Below are positions 60,778 through 64,000 of a DNA stretch of 64,000 nucleotides, one piece after another (within the stretch, counting starts at the first letter, position 1; each line of letters begins with the position of its first letter). Below the pieces are notes generated by a model that was not told the origin of the DNA, ran no database searches, and saw only the letters and a program-made list of their open reading frames with translations. The stretch is from Gammaproteobacteria bacterium (ex Lamellibrachia satsuma) (GTDB lineage Bacteria; Pseudomonadota; Gammaproteobacteria; Chromatiales; Chromatiaceae). Location: positions 2,272,001-2,336,000 of the forward strand of contig CP053680.1 in assembly GCA_019623805.1 (NCBI GenBank), read 5' to 3'. The position numbers and the translations under genes were made by a program.

Positions 60778-61443
60778 ATGATCGACTGGAACCAAATCGA
60801 TACCGTTTTGCTCGACATGGACGGTACCCTACTGGATCTGCATTTCGACAACCACTTCTGGATGGAGTATGTGCCGCAACGTTATGCCGAAGCGCGGGGA
60901 CTCTCTCTGGATGAGTCAAAAGCGGAGTTGCTGGGGCGTTATAAAGACATGGAGGGCACGCTGGAGTGGTACTGCGTCGATCACTGGAGCCGGGAGCTGG
61001 GGCTGGACATCGCACTGTTGAAGGCTGAAGTGGACCATCTGATCGCCGTCCACCCCCATGTGATCGACTTCCTGGATCAACTGATGTGCGCCGGTAAGCG
61101 CCGGGTGCTGGTGACCAATGCCCATCAGAAGGCGCTGGCATTGAAGATGGACCGTACCCATCTGGCGGGATTTTTTGACCGGATCATCTGCGCTCACGAT
61201 TTGGGGTTGCCGAAAGAGGATCCAGCGTTCTGGGGCAAGCTGCAGAAGGTGGAGCCCTTCGACAGGGAGCGGACCCTGTTCGTGGACGATAGCTTCCCGG
61301 TGCTTCAGTCGGCAGAAAACTACGGCATCAAGTGGCTGTTGGCAGTGGTGGCGGCGGACTCAAAAGGACCCTTGCGGGAGGCGGGCCATTTTCCGGCGAT
61401 TCATGACTTCTCGGAAGTGATACAGGGGTTATACTGCCGCTAA
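60778..61443 (+). CDS. yrfG: HAD-type GMP/IMP nucleotidase YrfG
   Basis: This 221-residue HAD phosphatase has motif I VLLDMDGTLLDLHFDNHFW, motif II RVLVTNAHQ, the Lys in GLPKEDPAFW and motif IV TLFVDDSFPVLQSA. These place it in the YrfG group of purine nucleotidases. It is divergent from nudE and its stop overlaps that of the convergent DUF938 gene by three bases. Confidence 0.92.
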   Translation: MIDWNQIDTVLLDMDGTLLDLHFDNHFWMEYVPQRYAEARGLSLDESKAELLGRYKDMEGTLEWYCVDHWSRELGLDIALLKAEVDHLIAVHPHVIDFLDQLMCAGKRRVLVTNAHQKALALKMDRTHLAGFFDRIICAHDLGLPKEDPAFWGKLQKVEPFDRERTLFVDDSFPVLQSAENYGIKWLLAVVAADSKGPLREAGHFPAIHDFSEVIQGLYCR

Positions 61444-62033
61444 CCGCTTTTTATCCAGCAGAGTATCCGGTTGTTGGCCGGCATTTCATAGTCATTGAGC
61501 AATACCATTCCCCCTTTGTGTGCGAGGGTGTCGAGGGCCTCGAAATCCCGGATGCCGCTCTCCGGATCGCGCCCCTTGAGCCAGTCGTCGAAGCTGGCAT
61601 TGCTTTTGCTGGAATAGCTGCCGTTGTAGTTGAAGGGGCCGTAGAGTGCAAACAGACCATTTTCAGGTAGCAGCTCAGCAACCCCGGAGAACAGTGCCTC
61701 CACCTCGTGCCAGTGCATGATGTGGGCCGTGTTGGCGGAGAAGACTGCGTCGACCTGCAGTGAGGGCCAGTCGGGCTGGCCCACATTGAGCAGCAGAGGG
61801 TGACGGGTGTTGGGCAGACCGGCTTCGTCTAGCCAGAGGTGGATGCCCTCGTGATGGATTGCCTGGTCGCTGGTGTGCCATGTCAGGTGGGGCATTTTAC
61901 GGGCAAAGAAAACGGCGTGCTGGCCGGTGCCGCTGCCGATCTCCAGTACGCTTAAGCAGCCACCGAAGAGGGGTTCGATAACGGCCAGGATGGGCTCCCT
62001 GTTCTGATCGCAGGATTCCGCGTAGGGTTTCAT
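61440..62033 (-). CDS. DUF938 SAM-dependent methyltransferase-like protein
   Basis: The 197-residue protein has the class I methyltransferase motif VLEIGSGTGQHAVFFARKMP and later DAVFSANTAHIMHWHEVEALF, ENGLFALYGPFNYNGSYSS, and DWLKGRDPESGIRDFEAL, the DUF938 pattern. The substrate is unknown. It starts immediately after the stop of the YkgJ-like gene (62034), so the two are coupled. Confidence 0.9.
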   Translation of the reverse strand: MKPYAESCDQNREPILAVIEPLFGGCLSVLEIGSGTGQHAVFFARKMPHLTWHTSDQAIHHEGIHLWLDEAGLPNTRHPLLLNVGQPDWPSLQVDAVFSANTAHIMHWHEVEALFSGVAELLPENGLFALYGPFNYNGSYSSKSNASFDDWLKGRDPESGIRDFEALDTLAHKGGMVLLNDYEMPANNRILCWIKSG

Positions 62034-62396
62034 CTATCTGCCCCAGGTCTTGAATCGTTTCTTGCAGTAGCCCAGCAGTTCAGCATAGTTGCGGAAGTAG
62101 AGTTCGAACCCCTCTTCGGCGGGAGCGTCGAATTCACACCAGTCGTTTTCGTAATCGCGGCAGATCTGCGGACGTTCGTCGTAGATGCCGCAGCCGCCAT
62201 TGGGCTGGATGTGTTCGCAGCGCCCCTGAAAGATCAGGAACCAGCCATCCTCATCCTTGTAGATCTCTACGCCCTGGTGGGAGACCTGCCACAATAGATG
62301 TTCAAAATCGGTCTTCGCGCGGGGGGCGACCCCCAAGGCCTCTGTGATGTAGGTGCAGCATTTGGTGTTTGTGCAGCGGCCGCATTTACCGTCCAT
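62034..62396 (-). CDS. YkgJ-family cysteine-cluster protein
   Basis: The 120-residue protein has eight Cys near GKCGRCTNTKCC (CxxCxxxxCC), then EHIQPNGGCGIYDERPQICRDY. This is the CxxCxxCC/YkgJ zinc- or iron-binding family of unknown function. The gene follows rhlB by 5 bases and precedes the DUF938 gene without a gap. Confidence 0.9.
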   Translation of the reverse strand: MDGKCGRCTNTKCCTYITEALGVAPRAKTDFEHLLWQVSHQGVEIYKDEDGWFLIFQGRCEHIQPNGGCGIYDERPQICRDYENDWCEFDAPAEEGFELYFRNYAELLGYCKKRFKTWGR

Positions 62397-62401
62397 TTCA
62401 G

Positions 62402-63754
62402 CTACTGTGTTCCACCACCCTCAGATGGCTTGGAGCGGCGCCGGTGGTGTGGTTTGCCTGAGCCGTCCGGTCTTTTGCGGCCCCTGTGGTGATGGCCCTT
62501 ACCGTGGCTCTTGCGGCCATCTTTCTGATGACGCTGATTTCGGCTGCCCTTTTCAGGATAGATGCGGCTTTTTGGATCGATCTCCGCCAGTAGAGCCTGA
62601 TCGACCGATTCCAGGGGGATGCGGTGACCTACGTAGGTCTCGATGTCAGGCAGGGAGAAGGCGTGAGTCTCGCAGGCGAAGCTGACGGCATCGCCACTGG
62701 CGCCGGCCCGGGCGGTGCGGCCGATACGGTGGACATAGTCCTCTGCATCCTCTGGCAGGTCGAAGTTGACCACGTGGGAGACGTCGCTGATGTGCAGACC
62801 CCTGGCGGCTACATCGGTGGCCACCAGGACCGAGACCTCGCCGTTCTGAAACTTTTTCAACAGGCTGAGACGTTTCCTCTGTGGCACATCGCCGGAGAGT
62901 ACAGCCGTCTCGATACCGTTGCCCTGAAGAAAACCCCAGACCTTGTCGGCGGTGCGCTTTGTATTGATGAAGACGATGGTGCGGGCATTCTCCAGGCTGC
63001 GCAGCAGCCCGATCAGCAGCGGGATCTTCTCCTCGTTGGCGGTCATGTAACAGACCTCGCGCACATTCTCGGCAGTCACCTGTTCCGGTTCCACCTCCAC
63101 GTTCTGCGGGTTGTTCATGTGCTCGTAAGCCAGTTCCTTCACCCGGTAGGAGAGGGTGGCGGAGAAGAGCATCCCCAGACGTTTTTCCGGCTTGGGGCAG
63201 CGCCGCAGCATGAAGCGGATGTCCTTGATGAAGCCGAGGTCGAACATGCGGTCCGCCTCGTCGAGCACGATGACCTGGATTGCCCTTAGATCGTAAACAC
63301 CCTGCTTGAGATAGTCGATGAGCCGGCCGGGAGTGCCGATGAGGATGTCGACACCCTCTTGCAGTTGCCTGCGTTGCTCTTCATAACCGGTGCCGCCGAA
63401 GACCACCGCCGAGGTGAAATTTGTGTGTTTGGTCAGGGTCACCGCATCGTTATGGATCTGCACTGCCAGTTCGCGGGTAGGCGCAACCATCAATGCCCGG
63501 GGCTGATTGGCCCGACGCGACTCATCGGCTGGGTGGATGGTCAGATGCTGCAGGGTCGCAACCAGAAAGGCAGCTGTTTTACCGGTGCCGGTCTGGGCCT
63601 GCCCCGCAAGATCCTGCCCGGTGAGGGCGATGGGCAGGGCCTCTGCCTGGATCGGAGTACAGTAGGTGAATCCGGCTTCCGCTATGCCCTGTTGAACTCC
63701 AGGGGCCAGATCGAAAGAGTCAAATCTTGTGTCTGTCAGGTGTTTTTCGCTCAT
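62402..63754 (-). CDS. rhlB: ATP-dependent RNA helicase RhlB (DEAD-box)
   Basis: RhlB unwinds RNA in the degradosome. The 450-residue protein has the Q motif FTYCTPIQ, motif I AQTGTGKT, VAPTRELAVQ, DEAD box VLDEADRMFDLGF, motif III SATLSYR, motif V ATDVAARGLHI and motif VI HRIGRTARAG. The tail from about 395 is basic and His/Arg/Gly-rich (HKDGRKSHGKGHHHRGRKR-like), the RNA-binding extension of RhlB. It is divergent from trxA, the classic gammaproteobacterial neighbour pair. Confidence 0.95.
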   Translation of the reverse strand: MSEKHLTDTRFDSFDLAPGVQQGIAEAGFTYCTPIQAEALPIALTGQDLAGQAQTGTGKTAAFLVATLQHLTIHPADESRRANQPRALMVAPTRELAVQIHNDAVTLTKHTNFTSAVVFGGTGYEEQRRQLQEGVDILIGTPGRLIDYLKQGVYDLRAIQVIVLDEADRMFDLGFIKDIRFMLRRCPKPEKRLGMLFSATLSYRVKELAYEHMNNPQNVEVEPEQVTAENVREVCYMTANEEKIPLLIGLLRSLENARTIVFINTKRTADKVWGFLQGNGIETAVLSGDVPQRKRLSLLKKFQNGEVSVLVATDVAARGLHISDVSHVVNFDLPEDAEDYVHRIGRTARAGASGDAVSFACETHAFSLPDIETYVGHRIPLESVDQALLAEIDPKSRIYPEKGSRNQRHQKDGRKSHGKGHHHRGRKRPDGSGKPHHRRRSKPSEGGGTQ

Positions 63755-63961
63755 GGCGGGCTAGGATACATTATTTTTTTTGCTCTTGGGACTTGTAATA
63801 GAGACAATTTTTCGATCAAATAGGGCTTTGTGCCGTGGGCAGCACTCTATTTGCAGCCGAAACAAGAACCAAGCGGCGTTTGGATCCATAGCTTGAGACA
63901 CCGATGCAATTCTGCATGAGCCGGTGTATTTTCCGCAGAAATAATTGGAGAGACTCCCAGA

Positions 63962-64000
63962 ATGAGTGAGCAGATTGTTCATGTAACGGATGATTCATTC
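63962..64000 (+). CDS. trxA: Thioredoxin TrxA (first 13 codons, cut by window end)
   Basis: The ATG at 63962 follows GGAGAG and reads MSEQIVHVTDDSF, closely matching the N-terminus of E. coli thioredoxin 1. The rest lies beyond the window. Position next to rhlB agrees with the standard rhlB/trxA/rho order. Confidence 0.88.
   Translation, partial: MSEQIVHVTDDSF

Noticed and set aside
1-64000. CRISPR array, rRNA operon, intact transposase, prophage or biosynthetic cluster
   Set aside because: No regularly spaced repeats, rRNA sequence, transposase, phage structural gene or synthase megagene was seen anywhere in the window.

Overview
The window is a chromosomal segment of a gammaproteobacterium. 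Support comes from the neighbourhoods asmA-like/mutY/yggX, thiS/thiG/trmB, cysQ/nudE/yrfG and rhlB divergent from trxA, from the gammaproteobacterial type of the proteins, and from two clean tRNA genes. Abundant two-component and c-di-GMP proteins, an Mrp-type antiporter operon and GTAGGGTGCGC-type dispersed repeats would suit a Chromatiales-like (for example sulfur-oxidising) lineage. That placement is a low-confidence inference; no marker gene for sulfur metabolism is present.

Layout. 1-2.4 kb (minus): purE, tsaC, a small PstS-like periplasmic protein and the start of a porin-like outer-membrane protein that runs off the left edge. 2.6-5.6 kb (plus): a periplasmic-binding/PAS sensor without output domain, an MlaC-like lipid-binding protein and a Met/Glu-rich secreted protein. 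5.7-9.8 kb (minus): an NnrU/ICMT-like membrane protein, fetB, fetA, trmB, thiG, thiS. 9.9-13.9 kb (plus): a long-chain acyl-CoA synthetase, tRNA-Gly(CCC) with its own promoter, a CBS protein and an ArsB/NhaD-type transporter. 14.0-19.1 kb: a signalling cassette (sulfite-oxidase-fold-like periplasmic protein, PAS-GAF histidine kinase, stand-alone receiver, REC-GGDEF-EAL). 19.2-23.9 kb: Tsx/OmpK-like protein, DUF2007 protein, AsmA-like protein, mutY, yggX.

23.98-27.4 kb is the most interesting part. A tRNA-Phe gene is followed by the tail of a tyrosine recombinase and by one 862-residue gene with TIR, NACHT-type ATPase and HEAT-like regions. A 10-bp copy of the tRNA 3' end lies just after it. 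I read this as a decayed tRNA-Phe integrative element that left behind a single-gene, NLR-like anti-phage defence candidate. 27.7-37.1 kb is a more AT-rich signalling stretch: HD-GYP, a hemerythrin fused to a dead receiver, a hybrid kinase, a MASE3-like kinase and a divergent Ppx/GppA-like protein.

37.3-44.0 kb is a tightly overlapping Mrp-type cation/proton antiporter operon (E, small ORF, F, G, MbhD-like, B, C and three D/NuoL-like subunits). The third D-like subunit has lost two of the three canonical charged residues. 44.2-57.7 kb holds a SYLF lipoprotein-like protein, a large unknown membrane protein, an unknown coiled-coil protein, a double CDGSH protein, a frameshifted Rieske/FMN glutamate-synthase-like gene, an outer-membrane barrel, a giant AsmA-like protein, a small anchored protein, a DUF484-like GGDEF protein and a DUF4124 protein. 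57.9-64 kb is core: double-thioredoxin protein, cysQ, nudE, yrfG, DUF938 methyltransferase, YkgJ-like protein, rhlB and the first 13 codons of trxA. Two families of short palindromic dispersed repeats sit between genes. No CRISPR array, rRNA, intact transposase, prophage or replication origin was seen.
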